The notes below the pieces were generated by a model. The model was given only the letters and a program-made list of their open reading frames with translations. It was not told where the DNA came from and ran no database searches. Of a DNA stretch of 64,000 nucleotides, positions 43,431 to 53,485 are shown piece by piece. The number at the start of each line of letters is the position of its first letter. Position 1 is the stretch's first letter. This DNA comes from Nitrosopumilaceae archaeon (GTDB taxonomy: Archaea > Thermoproteota > Nitrososphaeria > Nitrososphaerales > Nitrosopumilaceae): positions 1 through 64,000 of the forward strand of contig SYJQ01000028.1 in NCBI GenBank assembly GCA_005798405.1. The letters run 5' to 3'. Both the position numbers and the translations under genes were made by a program.

Positions 43431-43588
43431 AAATTGGCTCAGTGATTTAATAAATGTAAGTTTAGCATGAATTTTACTTTGAAATTACATACATTACCTT
43501 AAAAAAGTGTAAATTTTTAAAATAATATGAGAATCATAATTCATAGCCTCTAAACGATTTTAAGTAGGCTTTCTCGAAAATCTTCATA

Positions 43589-44251
43589 ATGATTACAGAG
43601 GCAAAGCTTGCAGATATGATTAAAGAGGCCAAAGAGGGCAGTAAACAAAGAAAATTCAAACAATCAGTAGAGATGATTATTGTCTTCAAAGATATTGATG
43701 TAAAAAAGGGCTTTGCACTTAACGAGGTAGTTCAACTTCCAAAAACTAGTTCACCTGCCACAGTATGCATTATGGCTACTGGTGATATGGGTCAAAAAGC
43801 AAAGGAAGCAAAAGCAGACGCAGTTGTAGGATCAGATGAATTAGACAAGTTTGCAGCTAACAAAAGAGCATCCAGAAAATTCATCAACAAATATGACTTC
43901 TTCTTAGCAGATACTCAAATTATGCCAGCAGTAGGTAAAGTGTTAGGTCAACTTTTAGGTCCAAGAGGAAAAATGCCAACACCAGTTCCATTTAATGCTT
44001 CAATTGAATCATTTTTACAAAGATTTAGATCATCAATCAAAGTTAGAGCAAGAGCAACATTAGCTATGTCATGTAAAATAGGAGATGAGTCAATGGAAAA
44101 TTCAGACTTGTCAATCAACGCACATGCAGTATTAAGTGCAGTAGAGAAAAAATTACCAAACGGAGAAAAGAATCTCAAAAGAATAATTATCAAAACCACA
44201 ATGGGTAAACCAATTAAACAGATAGAAGAGGTCAAGAAGAAAAATGCATGA
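43589..44251 (+). CDS. rpl1: 50S ribosomal protein L1 (uL1)
   Basis: 220 residues, with FKQSVEMIIVFKDIDVKK, ADTQIMPAVGKVLGQLLGPRGKMPTP and SIKVRARATLAMSCKIGDE. It binds 23S rRNA at the L1 stalk. In some archaea L1 represses its own mRNA; I could not identify a matching RNA motif in the 158-base upstream region, which holds only AT-rich promoter-like sequence (a GATTTTAAG box about 27 nt before the ATG). It overlaps the P0 gene by eight bases. Confidence 0.95.
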   Translation: MITEAKLADMIKEAKEGSKQRKFKQSVEMIIVFKDIDVKKGFALNEVVQLPKTSSPATVCIMATGDMGQKAKEAKADAVVGSDELDKFAANKRASRKFINKYDFFLADTQIMPAVGKVLGQLLGPRGKMPTPVPFNASIESFLQRFRSSIKVRARATLAMSCKIGDESMENSDLSINAHAVLSAVEKKLPNGEKNLKRIIIKTTMGKPIKQIEEVKKKNA

Positions 44252-45110
44252 AAATAGAACAGAGTATCCTAAAAGAAAATCTCAGATGTATCAGCAACTA
44301 CTGGAAATCCCAAAAAAATACAAAGTAGTGGCTCTCGTTAAAATAAACAAAGTAAGAGCATCACAAATTCTTCCACTAAGAAAAGCGCTCAAAGGTCAAG
44401 TAGAATTTGTGTGTGTAAAAGACAGAGTAGCACAAAAAGCATTAGAAAAATTAGACATTCCAGGAATTAAAGGAATTTCAGAAGAGCTAACAGGTCAATG
44501 TCTTTTCATATTTACCAACATGTCACCATTTAAGCTAAATGTATTATTGGCAAAAAATAAAATTATGATGGCAGCAAGAGGCGGAGATATCGCAAGTGTA
44601 GACATTGTAGTACCAGCAAAAAACACAGGAATCGCACCAGGACCAATGCTTACAGAATTCAAAGAGGCAGGAATCCCAACAAAGATTGATCAAGGTACGA
44701 TTTGGATTCAGAAAGACACCACTCCTGTAAAGAAAGGAGAGGCAATCAATGAGAAATTAGCAGCACTTCTTGGTAAGCTAGATATCAAACCAGTAGAGGC
44801 AGGAATTTCACTTTATACAGCATTAGAAGAGGGCTTAAAATATGCAGCAGATGAGATGGTTGTAGATGTTGCAAAAATAAGAAATGCATTTACACAATTC
44901 CATCAAGAAGCAATTTCATTATCCATTGAAGCAGCATATATTACAGCAGAAAACATCAACCAAATCCTTAGCAAAGCAGCTCATTCTGCACGTTCAGTGT
45001 CTATTCAATCCGGATTTATGACAGATGAAACAAAGGAACAGGTTTTGCAGAAAGCTCATAGTCAAGCTAATGCGCTTGCAACTAAAGCAAAACAATACAC
45101 TGCATCTTAA
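44244..45110 (+). CDS. rpl10: 50S ribosomal protein P0 (L10, uL10)
   Basis: 288 residues: an L10 domain binding 23S rRNA (about 10-110), an inserted domain (about 110-185; GDIASVDIVVPAKNTGIAPGP), and C-terminal helices that bind P1/L12 dimers. The acidic tail of many archaeal P0 proteins (KKEEEEK...GLGALF-like) is missing: the protein ends in helical AKQYTAS. The start ATG lies inside the end of rpl1. Confidence 0.94.
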   Translation: MHENRTEYPKRKSQMYQQLLEIPKKYKVVALVKINKVRASQILPLRKALKGQVEFVCVKDRVAQKALEKLDIPGIKGISEELTGQCLFIFTNMSPFKLNVLLAKNKIMMAARGGDIASVDIVVPAKNTGIAPGPMLTEFKEAGIPTKIDQGTIWIQKDTTPVKKGEAINEKLAALLGKLDIKPVEAGISLYTALEEGLKYAADEMVVDVAKIRNAFTQFHQEAISLSIEAAYITAENINQILSKAAHSARSVSIQSGFMTDETKEQVLQKAHSQANALATKAKQYTAS

Positions 45111-45745
45111 TCCAAACTTCCTTTAGCTTTTGGAAGATTCCAATTGAATTTCATCGCAATTAATCTCAATGTGGTAGTTAGAATTATTCCTAAAATTGTT
45201 GCAGAGTATAATTCACCTCCAAAATACAATGTCAAGTAAAATACAACAATTCCAATAAAACTTGCAGAGATATAGAACTCTTTGACAAAAACTATAGGAA
45301 CTTGACTGACAAAAATATCACGTAATATTCCACCACCTACTGCAGTAAGCATTCCTCCAAGCATTATTGCCAGAAAATTTAATCCAACCAAATTATAAGC
45401 AAAAGTAGCTCCAATTATTGCAAAAACGCCTAATCCAATTGCATCAAATTTCAAAAATAAATTCCAATGTTTCTTTAGATGAGAGTACAAGAAAAAAATA
45501 GAGATTCCTGAAAGTACCGTGATTACCACATATGTTGGATCGGACAAAGAGTTTGGAAATTGTCCCATCACGACATCTCTGATTGTACCACCAGCAACGC
45601 CTGTAATTGTTGCAAGAAGTAAAATTCCGACAATATCCATCTTATGCTCAATTGCCTTAAAAGCACCAGTCACTGCAAAAGCCATTGTGCCAAACAAATC
45701 TAAAATGTAAATAAAAACCTGAGCAGAAATTGAAAAATCAACCAA
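45107..45745 (-). CDS. TRIC/UPF0126-family membrane protein
   Basis: 212 residues with seven hydrophobic helices arranged as two glycine-rich repeats: GVAGGTIRDVVMGQFP in the first and AVGGGILRDIFVSQVP in the second. This GG-x-I/L-R-D pattern is the signature of the UPF0126/trimeric intracellular cation channel family, whose prokaryotic members are K+-permeable homotrimeric channels. Its stop overlaps the P0 stop (convergent). It separates rpl10 from rpl12. Confidence 0.88.
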   Translation of the reverse strand: MVDFSISAQVFIYILDLFGTMAFAVTGAFKAIEHKMDIVGILLLATITGVAGGTIRDVVMGQFPNSLSDPTYVVITVLSGISIFFLYSHLKKHWNLFLKFDAIGLGVFAIIGATFAYNLVGLNFLAIMLGGMLTAVGGGILRDIFVSQVPIVFVKEFYISASFIGIVVFYLTLYFGGELYSATILGIILTTTLRLIAMKFNWNLPKAKGSLD

Positions 45746-45824
45746 TTAAAATGAAAAATGAATAATTGTTAATTAACATTGATGTAAATAAAAATCAAAA
45801 TTAAATTGAAAAAAGAAAAGTTGT

Positions 45825-46118
45825 CTAGCCAAATAGAGAAGAGAGACCTTCCATTGCGGCTTCTTCGCTTTTACTTGTATCAACTGGTGCTTCTTTCTTT
45901 GCTTCACCTGCTGCGGCTGCCGGAGCGGCTGCTGCTACTGCTACAGGTGCGGCTTTGATTGCTTCTTCGATGTTAACATCAGCTAAAGCTGCGACTAATG
46001 CTTTTACTTGAGCATCATTCACTGCGGCGCCAGATGCTTTAACAACTGAGCTGATGTTGGCTTCATTAACTTCTTTTTGTAGCTTGTGAAGAAGTAAAGC
46101 AGCATAAACATATTCCAT
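45825..46118 (-). CDS. rpl12: 50S ribosomal protein P1 (archaeal L12)
   Basis: 97 residues: N-terminal helical dimerisation domain ([21 protein letters not shown] ...), an Ala-rich hinge ([15 protein letters not shown]) and the acidic/aliphatic C-terminal end [13 protein letters not shown] that recruits translation factors. It normally follows rpl10 directly; here it is on the opposite strand beyond the TRIC-family gene, with its own TATA box. Confidence 0.95.
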   Translation of the reverse strand: MEYVYAALLLHKLQKEVNEANISSVVKASGAAVNDAQVKALVAALADVNIEEAIKAAPVAVAAAAPAAAAGEAKKEAPVDTSKSEEAAMEGLSSLFG

Positions 46119-46141
46119 TGTATCGAGATTTTCTTAGGGCA

Positions 46142-46151
46142 TAATATAAAA
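46142..46151 (-). promoter_or_regulatory. TATA box for rpl12
   Basis: The minus strand reads TTTTATATTA, centred about 28 nt before the rpl12 ATG, a strong match for a leaderless archaeal promoter and support for independent transcription of the relocated gene. Confidence 0.6.
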
Positions 46152-46185
46152 CTATGGTGGAGTTATACCTGCAAAAACAGAAATC

Positions 46186-46695
46186 CTAGTTTAATATTTT
46201 CAAACTTCTGCAAACAGAGTAAAGGGTTCTTTTCAGATTTTTATCGACTAGTGTATCCATTCGATGTTTCAAAATACGTTTTGCTTCATCTCTTTCAAAA
46301 CCGGGTGGCAATGACAAGACATTATTAATTAATTCTGGAAGAGATTCACGAATCCAACCATCCAACATCGCATAAACTTTTGGTGGAATTAAATCACATT
46401 TGTCCTTATCCAAATCTATGACTTCGGCATAGTTTTCATGTTCTACTCTGTAGACCAGAGCTAATACAACATTATCAGGTGTGGGATGTTCAAGAATTTC
46501 AGCAGATCTGATACCTGTTTTACCTTGAGAAATTTTATTTTTGAGGCCAACAGGGTTGACTATTACGCCATTAATCCCAACTTTTCTTCCATCAACTCCA
46601 GTTACTATACCAAAGATAAAATCATAAAACTCGCCATTTTTTTTAGTGGAGAAAACATGAACGCCTTCTCTTAATGCAGGTTTTTTCCCAAACAT
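46186..46695 (-). CDS. Conserved hypothetical protein, 169 aa
   Basis: Soluble basic protein. The N-terminal ~70 residues look like a beta barrel (LREGVHVFSTKKNGEFYDFIFGIV, KVGINGVIVNPVG), possibly an OB/KOW-like fold. The C-terminal part is helical with LPPGFERDEAKRILKHRMDTLVDKNLK. The mixture of a small beta barrel and a basic helical region would suit nucleic acid binding, but I recognise no family. Divergent from alaS, with TATA-like elements for both genes in the 64-base gap. Confidence 0.65.
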   Translation of the reverse strand: MFGKKPALREGVHVFSTKKNGEFYDFIFGIVTGVDGRKVGINGVIVNPVGLKNKISQGKTGIRSAEILEHPTPDNVVLALVYRVEHENYAEVIDLDKDKCDLIPPKVYAMLDGWIRESLPELINNVLSLPPGFERDEAKRILKHRMDTLVDKNLKRTLYSVCRSLKILN

Positions 46696-46759
46696 GATTA
46701 GAATGGATTATCTAGTGTATTTAATGTGTTATTAATCGACAATTCTTAATATCGGACTA

Positions 46760-49450
46760 ATGGATGCCTCTTCGTTGGATAAAAAAGAAATTCTAAAAGA
46801 ATTTTCATCTGATCCAGACAGATACTACAAGGTCAAATTATTTCAAGAACAAGGATTTGTCAGAAAATCATGTTCAGAATGTAAAAGGTTTTTCTGGACT
46901 TTAGATTCTGGAAGAGAGTTATGTCCAGATGATGCAGATGACACATATTCGTTTATTGGAGATCCTCCAACTACAAAGAGATTTGATTATACACAAGCTT
47001 GGAAAGAAGTAGAATCGTTTTTTGTAAAAAACGGTCATACATCAGTTTCAAGATACCCAGTTGTTTGCAGATGGAGAGATGATCTTTACTTTACGATTGC
47101 GTCGATTGTTGATTTTCAAAGAATAATGGGTTCAAAGGTTGTCTTTGAGTTTCCTGCAAATCCACTAGTGGTTCCACAAACTTGTTTGAGATTCAAGGAT
47201 TTAGAAAATGTTGGAGTAACAGGGAGACATTTTTCTAGTTTTTGTATGATTGGACAACACAGTATTCCAAATTCTCAAGGATACTGGAAAGATGAATGTG
47301 TGGATTTGGACTTTAGACTAGTAACTCAGCAATTTGGGATCAAAAAGGAAGAAGTGGTTTTTGTTGAAGATGTTTGGGCAGGGGGAGGCTCTTTTGGACC
47401 GTCCTTGGAGTATTTTGTAAGAGGATTAGAATTAGGTAATGCCGTATTTACTGAATTTCAAGGAGAGTTGGGAAAACACACAACGCTTGATCAAAGAATT
47501 ATAGACATGGGTGCAGGTCTTGAGAGATTTGCATGGATTACAATGGGAACTCCTACTGCATATGATTGCTGTTTTGGACCAATTAATCAAAAACTGTTTG
47601 AAAAGATCGGCATAGATTCTGACTCTGAAATATTAAGAAAATATTTTACTGAGATTGCTAAAGCATTGGAAAAATTTGAAGATCTTAATGATGTGAGACG
47701 TCATGCAGTAAAAAAAGTTGGATTGTCAGAGGACAAATTAAATCGGATGATTACACCATTGGAGGGAATGTATCTAATTGCAGACCATCTTAGAACATTG
47801 ATATTTGCAATATCCGATGGAGCACTTCCAAGTAATGTTGGGGGAGGATACAATCTACGAATGATGTTGCGCAGGATCAACGGAACAATAAACAGATTGA
47901 ATCTAAAATTAAACATTGACGAATTAATTGATTCTCATATTGATTATCTTAAAGACACATACCCAGAACTCGATGCAAAACGCGATGATGTTAAGACGAT
48001 CCTAAAGATAGAATCTGAAAGATATGAGGAATCAAAGACAAGAATGAAAAAAATGGCTGATAAAGTAGGTCAAAGAGGTCGTCCACCCACTGTTGAGGAG
48101 TTGATCACATTGTACGAATCAGACGGAGTGACTCCAGACTACCTAAAAGAGGTAAACGCCATATCAGAGATTCCGTCCACATTTTATTCAAAGTTATCGG
48201 ATTTGCACCAGTCTGAAAAGAAAAAAGAGATTGAAAAACTTCCACTAGATGACATTCCAGAAACAGAGATGTTATTTTACAAAGAGGACCCGATGGAATT
48301 TTCAGCCAAAGTTCTCAAGGTATTTGAGAATCATGTGATATTAGATAGAACTTCATTTTATGCAAGAGGAGGAGGACAAGAACCTGATCATGGAACAATA
48401 TCAGGATTTCAAGTAGTTGACGTAGACAAACATGCAAACATCATAGTTCACAAGCTTGAAGGCGGTGTTCCAAAAGAAGGGGAGATTGTTTCTTGTAAAA
48501 TAAATACAATTAGAAGAGCAAGCATTACAAAAAATCACACTAGTACTCACATCATTAATGCATCATCGCGGAGAGTTTTAGGTTCATGGGTTTGGCAACA
48601 CTCTGCATTCAAAGAAGCAGATCATGCAAGACTAGACATCACTCACCACTCATCTCTTACTGAAGAGCAAGTAATACAAATTGAAGATGCTGCAAATAGC
48701 ATGGTAAAGCAAAACTATCCAGTAACAATTCAGTATTTTGATCGAGGGACAGCAGAACAAAAATATGGATTTAGAATTTATCAAGGTGGAGTTGTCCCGG
48801 TCAAATCAGTCAGAATAGTTTCAATCCAAGATAAAGACATCGAAGCATGTGGTGGAACTCATGTGAAAAATACAGGTGAAATTCAGTTAATCAAAATTAC
48901 AAAGACAAAAAGAATTCAGGATGGAGTGGTTAGAATAGAGTATGTTTCAGGACCAACTGCATTTGAATATCTAAAGAAACAAGAAGAAGAGAAGACAAGG
49001 CAAAAACAAGAAGAGATAAACAAAGAGATCATAGAAAAAGAAAGAGAAACAAGAAAGCAAAAGGCACGTGAAATGATTCCAGGACTATTGGAAAGAATTT
49101 CAGTTGGAGAGTCTGGAATGCTAGAAGACATTCAAGTCAAAGACAAGATGTGTTTTACAGCAAGTGATCAATATGATGAATTTTTTCATATTAATTTTGG
49201 AAAAAAGATGATCAATTCCGAGCCAAAATCAGCATATTGTGGTATTTTTGAATCAGGTTCAACTATACACGTAGTCGTATATTGTGGAGAAGAGTCTGGC
49301 AAAAAAGCAGGCGAGATTGCCAGAGAACTGGCAAAAGTTTTGGGCGGTGCAGGTGGCGGAGATGCAAAATTTGCTCAGGGGGGAGGAAAAGACACATCTA
49401 AAAAAGACGAGGCAATCAATAAAGCAAAATCAATGATTTTAGGAGAATAG
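46760..49450 (+). CDS. alaS: Alanyl-tRNA synthetase, archaeal type
   Basis: 896 residues. The N-terminal archaeal extension has a zinc-like CSECKRFFWTLDSGRELCPDD segment. The class II catalytic core includes RWRDDLYFTIASIVDFQRIMG and GGGYNLRMMLRR. The editing domain carries metal ligands in NHTSTHI and CGGTH. A C-terminal DHHA1-like domain ends GGAGGGDAKFAQGGGKD. It charges tRNA-Ala and hydrolyses Ser/Gly mischarged tRNA. It starts at an ATG and is followed one base later by leuS, so two synthetases form an operon. Confidence 0.96.
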   Translation: MDASSLDKKEILKEFSSDPDRYYKVKLFQEQGFVRKSCSECKRFFWTLDSGRELCPDDADDTYSFIGDPPTTKRFDYTQAWKEVESFFVKNGHTSVSRYPVVCRWRDDLYFTIASIVDFQRIMGSKVVFEFPANPLVVPQTCLRFKDLENVGVTGRHFSSFCMIGQHSIPNSQGYWKDECVDLDFRLVTQQFGIKKEEVVFVEDVWAGGGSFGPSLEYFVRGLELGNAVFTEFQGELGKHTTLDQRIIDMGAGLERFAWITMGTPTAYDCCFGPINQKLFEKIGIDSDSEILRKYFTEIAKALEKFEDLNDVRRHAVKKVGLSEDKLNRMITPLEGMYLIADHLRTLIFAISDGALPSNVGGGYNLRMMLRRINGTINRLNLKLNIDELIDSHIDYLKDTYPELDAKRDDVKTILKIESERYEESKTRMKKMADKVGQRGRPPTVEELITLYESDGVTPDYLKEVNAISEIPSTFYSKLSDLHQSEKKKEIEKLPLDDIPETEMLFYKEDPMEFSAKVLKVFENHVILDRTSFYARGGGQEPDHGTISGFQVVDVDKHANIIVHKLEGGVPKEGEIVSCKINTIRRASITKNHTSTHIINASSRRVLGSWVWQHSAFKEADHARLDITHHSSLTEEQVIQIEDAANSMVKQNYPVTIQYFDRGTAEQKYGFRIYQGGVVPVKSVRIVSIQDKDIEACGGTHVKNTGEIQLIKITKTKRIQDGVVRIEYVSGPTAFEYLKKQEEEKTRQKQEEINKEIIEKERETRKQKAREMIPGLLERISVGESGMLEDIQVKDKMCFTASDQYDEFFHINFGKKMINSEPKSAYCGIFESGSTIHVVVYCGEESGKKAGEIARELAKVLGGAGGGDAKFAQGGGKDTSKKDEAINKAKSMILGE

Positions 49451-49451
49451 C

Positions 49452-52331
49452 ATGAGAATAAACTGGAAGGATATTGAAATAAAGTGGAGACAAAAATGGA
49501 ATGAAAATAAAGATTTTGAAACAAATCCAAATGACAAACCAAAAAAATTCATCACCGTAGCATACCCATATCCTAATTCACCTCAACACATAGGACATGG
49601 TAGAACATATACACTGGCAGATGTCCATGCTAGGTTTTACCGTATGCAAGGATTCAACGTCTTATTTCCAATGGGATTTCATTATACAGGAACCCCGATT
49701 TTAGGAATGGCAAAAAGAGTAGAAGCAAATGATAAAGAATTAATTAATAATTTAAAAAATCTTTATGGAGTTCCAGAGGAATCAATTAAAACATTTGTCG
49801 AACCAGTTAAAATTGCAAGTTATTTCCATCAGGAAATTAAAGCTGGAATGATAGAGATGGGATATTCAATTGACTGGAGAAGGGAATTTACTACAATCGA
49901 TCCTGTGTATAGTAAGTTCATCGAATGGCAAATCAATACATTGCGAGAAAAAAACTTAATCATTCAAGGGTCACATCCAGTTGGATGGTGTCCAAAAGAT
50001 CAAAACCCAGTATCACAACATGACACACTTGGGGATGTGGAACCAGATTTTACAGAATATATTTTAATCAAATTCAAATATGAAGATTATATCATTCCAA
50101 CTGCAACACTACGACCTGAAACAATTTTTGGCGTTGTGAATCTTTGGGTAAATCCAGAAATCATTTACAAAAAAATTACAGTGGATGATGAAAAATGGAT
50201 TGTAAGTGCAGAATGTGCATACAAACTAGAATTTTTGGATAAAAAAATAACATATGATGGCGAGATAAAGGGTTCGGAATTAATTGGAAAATCGGCAATT
50301 GTTCCACATAGAAATGAATCAATTGTAATGCTTCCTGCAAGTTTTGTTGAGAGTGGGACAGGAACTGGAATGGTCATGTCAGTTCCAGCACATGCACCAT
50401 TTGATCATCAGGCATTGGAGGACCTCAAAAAAGCAAAAATTGCGCCTGAATTGGCCTCACTAGTAAACAAAATCATGCCCATATCCATTATTCAGACTGA
50501 GGGGTATGGTGAGAATCCGGCCAAAGAGGCAGTTGAGAGATTTGGAGTAAAAGATCAAAGTGATCCAAAACTAGAAGAGGCAACAAAGGAAGTATATGGA
50601 AAAGAATTCTACGGAGGAAAGCTCAAATCAAACACAGGACAATTCGCTGGAATAAAGGTAGCTTATGCCAAAGATACAATAAAAGACTGGTTGATTAAAA
50701 ACAAACATGCAGGTATTTTGTTAGAGCTGACAAATACTCCAGTAAAGTGTCGTTGTGGAGCAGAATGTGTTGTCAAAGTTCTCAACAATCAATGGTTTCT
50801 AAATTATGGAGAAAAAGATTGGAAAAAATTAGCAACAAAATGTTTTGATTCAATGAATATTTTACCGCAAGAGATTAGAACAGAGTTCAATTATGTTATT
50901 GGATGGCTACGAGAAAGAGCATGTGCAAGACAACATGGGTTGGGAACAAAACTACCATGGGATAAAGACTGGATTGTAGAGAGTCTTTCAGATTCTGTAA
51001 TTTACATGGCATACTATACAATTTCGAAATTTGTAAACAATGGAACATTAAAAGCAGAAAAATTATCCAAAGAATTCTTTGATTATATCTTCTTGGATAC
51101 TGGTGATGCAAATAAGATCTCTGTAATTACTGGAATACAAGAAAATACAATTAATGAAATCAAAAAAGAGTTCCAGTATTTTTATCCAGTAGATTCAAGA
51201 CACTCTGGACGTGATTTGGTTCCAAATCACTTGACATTTTTTGTTTTGAATCATGTTGCAATATTTCCTGAAAGCAACTGGCCCAAAGAAATTGTAGTTA
51301 ATGGTTCTGTTTTGATGAATGGTTCGAAAATGTCAAAAAGTATGGGAAACATCATACCACTACGAAAAGCAATCCAAGATTATGGTGCAGACCCAATTAG
51401 ATTAGCAATAATAATCTCAGCTGAATTATTGCAAGATGCAGATTTTAACATGGAGTCAGTTTCAGGCATACAAAACAAGATAGAATCACTGTTTGATGAA
51501 TGTTCTAGGCTCAAAGCAGAGAGACTAGAGACTTTAGAGGCAGAAGATAGATGGATTAAATCAAAAACACAGAATATGATATCTCAGGTAACTCTAGCCG
51601 TAGAAAAAATGAGATTACGTGAGGCATTGCATGATATTTTGTTTGCGTTTGAATCGGATTTGAGTTGGTATATGAAACGGGCAAATGCAAAAAACAGAAG
51701 TAACGTTTCAGGAATTCTACACGAAGTTAATTCAATTCGAATCGCAATGCTTTCTCCATTTGCACCACATATTGCTGAAGAAATGTGGGAAAAATTAGGA
51801 CATATTGGAATGGTGTCAACATCCAGATGGCCAGAATTTTCTCAAAGTAATGTGGATGCAACTGCTATTCAGTCTGAAGAATATTTGAAATCTACAATTG
51901 ATGATATCGCCAAAATTCTCAAAGTTACAAAAATAACTCCACAGAAAATTTCCATATACACTGCGGATTCATTCAAGTCTAAGATATATCATTCAATTTT
52001 GGAAAAAATAATGACAGGGCAAACAAATATGGGAATTATCATGAAAGAACTCATTTCAAGTCCAGATACACAAGAAATCAAAAAAAATCCAGATTTTGTA
52101 CAAAAAACAATCAAAGACATACTATCAGATCCAACAGAAATTAGAAGAACAAAACTAGAATCAATGGATTTTGATGAGAAAAGTTTTCTTGTAAATGAAT
52201 TGGCAGAAATTGGAAAAAAAGAATTTGGTGTAGAAATACAAGTGTTTTCGGAATCAGATTCAGACATTTATGATCCAAAAGACAAAGCACGACATGCAAG
52301 ACCATTCAAACCTGCAATACTAATCGAATAA
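49452..52331 (+). CDS. leuS: Leucyl-tRNA synthetase, archaeal type
   Basis: 959 residues, class I. HIGH motif at 46-49 (SPQHIGHGRTY); KMSKS at 626-630 (GSKMSKSMGN). The CP1 editing domain contains TLRPETIFGVVNLWVNP and a GTGTGMVMSVPAHAPFDH segment. The helical anticodon domain and archaeal C-terminal extension reach the end. The order catalytic-CP1-catalytic is the archaeal/eukaryotic one. Immediately downstream of alaS. Confidence 0.96.
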   Translation: MRINWKDIEIKWRQKWNENKDFETNPNDKPKKFITVAYPYPNSPQHIGHGRTYTLADVHARFYRMQGFNVLFPMGFHYTGTPILGMAKRVEANDKELINNLKNLYGVPEESIKTFVEPVKIASYFHQEIKAGMIEMGYSIDWRREFTTIDPVYSKFIEWQINTLREKNLIIQGSHPVGWCPKDQNPVSQHDTLGDVEPDFTEYILIKFKYEDYIIPTATLRPETIFGVVNLWVNPEIIYKKITVDDEKWIVSAECAYKLEFLDKKITYDGEIKGSELIGKSAIVPHRNESIVMLPASFVESGTGTGMVMSVPAHAPFDHQALEDLKKAKIAPELASLVNKIMPISIIQTEGYGENPAKEAVERFGVKDQSDPKLEEATKEVYGKEFYGGKLKSNTGQFAGIKVAYAKDTIKDWLIKNKHAGILLELTNTPVKCRCGAECVVKVLNNQWFLNYGEKDWKKLATKCFDSMNILPQEIRTEFNYVIGWLRERACARQHGLGTKLPWDKDWIVESLSDSVIYMAYYTISKFVNNGTLKAEKLSKEFFDYIFLDTGDANKISVITGIQENTINEIKKEFQYFYPVDSRHSGRDLVPNHLTFFVLNHVAIFPESNWPKEIVVNGSVLMNGSKMSKSMGNIIPLRKAIQDYGADPIRLAIIISAELLQDADFNMESVSGIQNKIESLFDECSRLKAERLETLEAEDRWIKSKTQNMISQVTLAVEKMRLREALHDILFAFESDLSWYMKRANAKNRSNVSGILHEVNSIRIAMLSPFAPHIAEEMWEKLGHIGMVSTSRWPEFSQSNVDATAIQSEEYLKSTIDDIAKILKVTKITPQKISIYTADSFKSKIYHSILEKIMTGQTNMGIIMKELISSPDTQEIKKNPDFVQKTIKDILSDPTEIRRTKLESMDFDEKSFLVNELAEIGKKEFGVEIQVFSESDSDIYDPKDKARHARPFKPAILIE

Positions 52332-52343
52332 TTTTGAGATTAT

Positions 52344-52559
52344 TTATTGTGAATCTTTTTTTAAGATCTCTATTACATCAGAATTACTTTTTATCCAAGT
52401 TTTAAGATATGCATAAAATAGATTTTCTAAATCATCTACCAGACCTTCTAGGCGTGGGTCTAATCGTATGTCAGAAAGTTGCTCATTAAGATGTTCTAGA
52501 ATAACTTTGAGACCTTGATTAGATGTTTCAAGTTTCTTGATTGCCTCTTCAGTACTCAC
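52344..52559 (-). CDS. Small helical protein, 71 aa
   Basis: Almost entirely helical, with leucine-rich heptads (LETSNQGLKVILEHLNEQL; LVDDLENLFYAYLKTW), no cysteine and net negative charge. Probably a small coiled-coil or helical bundle. Monocistronic between leuS (convergent, 12 bases apart) and the nitroreductase gene. No family recognised, but codon use is like its neighbours. Confidence 0.55.
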   Translation of the reverse strand: MSTEEAIKKLETSNQGLKVILEHLNEQLSDIRLDPRLEGLVDDLENLFYAYLKTWIKSNSDVIEILKKDSQ

Positions 52560-52640
52560 AATTTATCTAAATTCTGACTAATTATAAACAGTTTTAATTT
52601 AATATTGTTACACGTGTGTAGAACTAAGATTAGATCAACA

Positions 52641-53243
52641 TTAAAAGTGATTTTCAAACACAATTTCAGATAAAGGTAATTGCCCACCCCTAGAAGAGGC
52701 AGGTTTTGTCGCCTTTCCAACTACTACCATCATTGAAATTACATGATCATCAGGTAAATGGATTAATTTGCTAACTTTATCATAATCAAATCCCTTCATC
52801 GGACAAGTATCATAGCCCATTGATTTTGCTGCCAGCATTATTGTTTGAGCTGCCATGCCGCAAGACCTCATTGCTTCATCTCTTTGAAGTTCAGATTTTC
52901 CATCATAGGAATTTTTCATAGAAGCAACTAGTGCTTTGCGTGGTTCTTCAGGAATATTTATCCAATATCGTTCAGGATTTTTGTCCCATGATTTTAAATC
53001 AGCACATAATATAATGACCAAAGAAGATTCAGAGACTTGTTTCTGACCATAAGATAATTCAGATAATTTATCTTTTAGAACTTGCTCGGTAACTATAACA
53101 AATCTCCAATTTTGAATGTTATAAGATGTTGGAGAAAGAATTGCAAATTCCAATAGTTTTGTGATTTCATTTTTGGTCATTTTTTGATTTTTGTCAAAAC
53201 TTTTGATTGAACGTCTACTGTTAATTGATTCAAATGTATCCAT
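52641..53243 (-). CDS. Nitroreductase-family FMN oxidoreductase
   Basis: 200 residues. SRRSIKSFDKNQKM at the N-terminus (FMN phosphate site), AILSPTSYNIQNWRFVIV, GMAAQTIMLAAKSMGYDTCPMKGFD and a C-terminal VVVGKAT strand are nitroreductase-family signatures. Soluble homodimeric FMN enzyme using NAD(P)H; the natural substrate is not predictable. Divergent from the flavoprotein gene across a 242-base region with no gene that I can see, only AT-rich sequence and a TTTATTA element (53455-53462) near the plus-strand gene. Confidence 0.9.
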   Translation of the reverse strand: MDTFESINSRRSIKSFDKNQKMTKNEITKLLEFAILSPTSYNIQNWRFVIVTEQVLKDKLSELSYGQKQVSESSLVIILCADLKSWDKNPERYWINIPEEPRKALVASMKNSYDGKSELQRDEAMRSCGMAAQTIMLAAKSMGYDTCPMKGFDYDKVSKLIHLPDDHVISMMVVVGKATKPASSRGGQLPLSEIVFENHF

Positions 53244-53485
53244 GATTTTTTTTCATAGATACCAAATTTAATTCATTGAAAAATAGTGGCAATATAACAA
53301 CATACAAAATAACAACATTTGGAATTAATTTTCAAACGATGTAAAGATAAAAAGACATTCGGATACTATGAATTACGATATTTAACTGAGATTTTTTGAT
53401 ATTGAAGGCAATCATTGAGAAATAAATTAAAACTAGTAAAAATTACAGATAGTGTATTTATTAGGTCAGATAGAATTGAATCTAA

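Noticed and set aside
53244-53485. Small genes in the gap between the nitroreductase and flavoprotein genes
   Set aside because: Only frames of fewer than about 10 codons occur, with no ribosome-binding site or structure.
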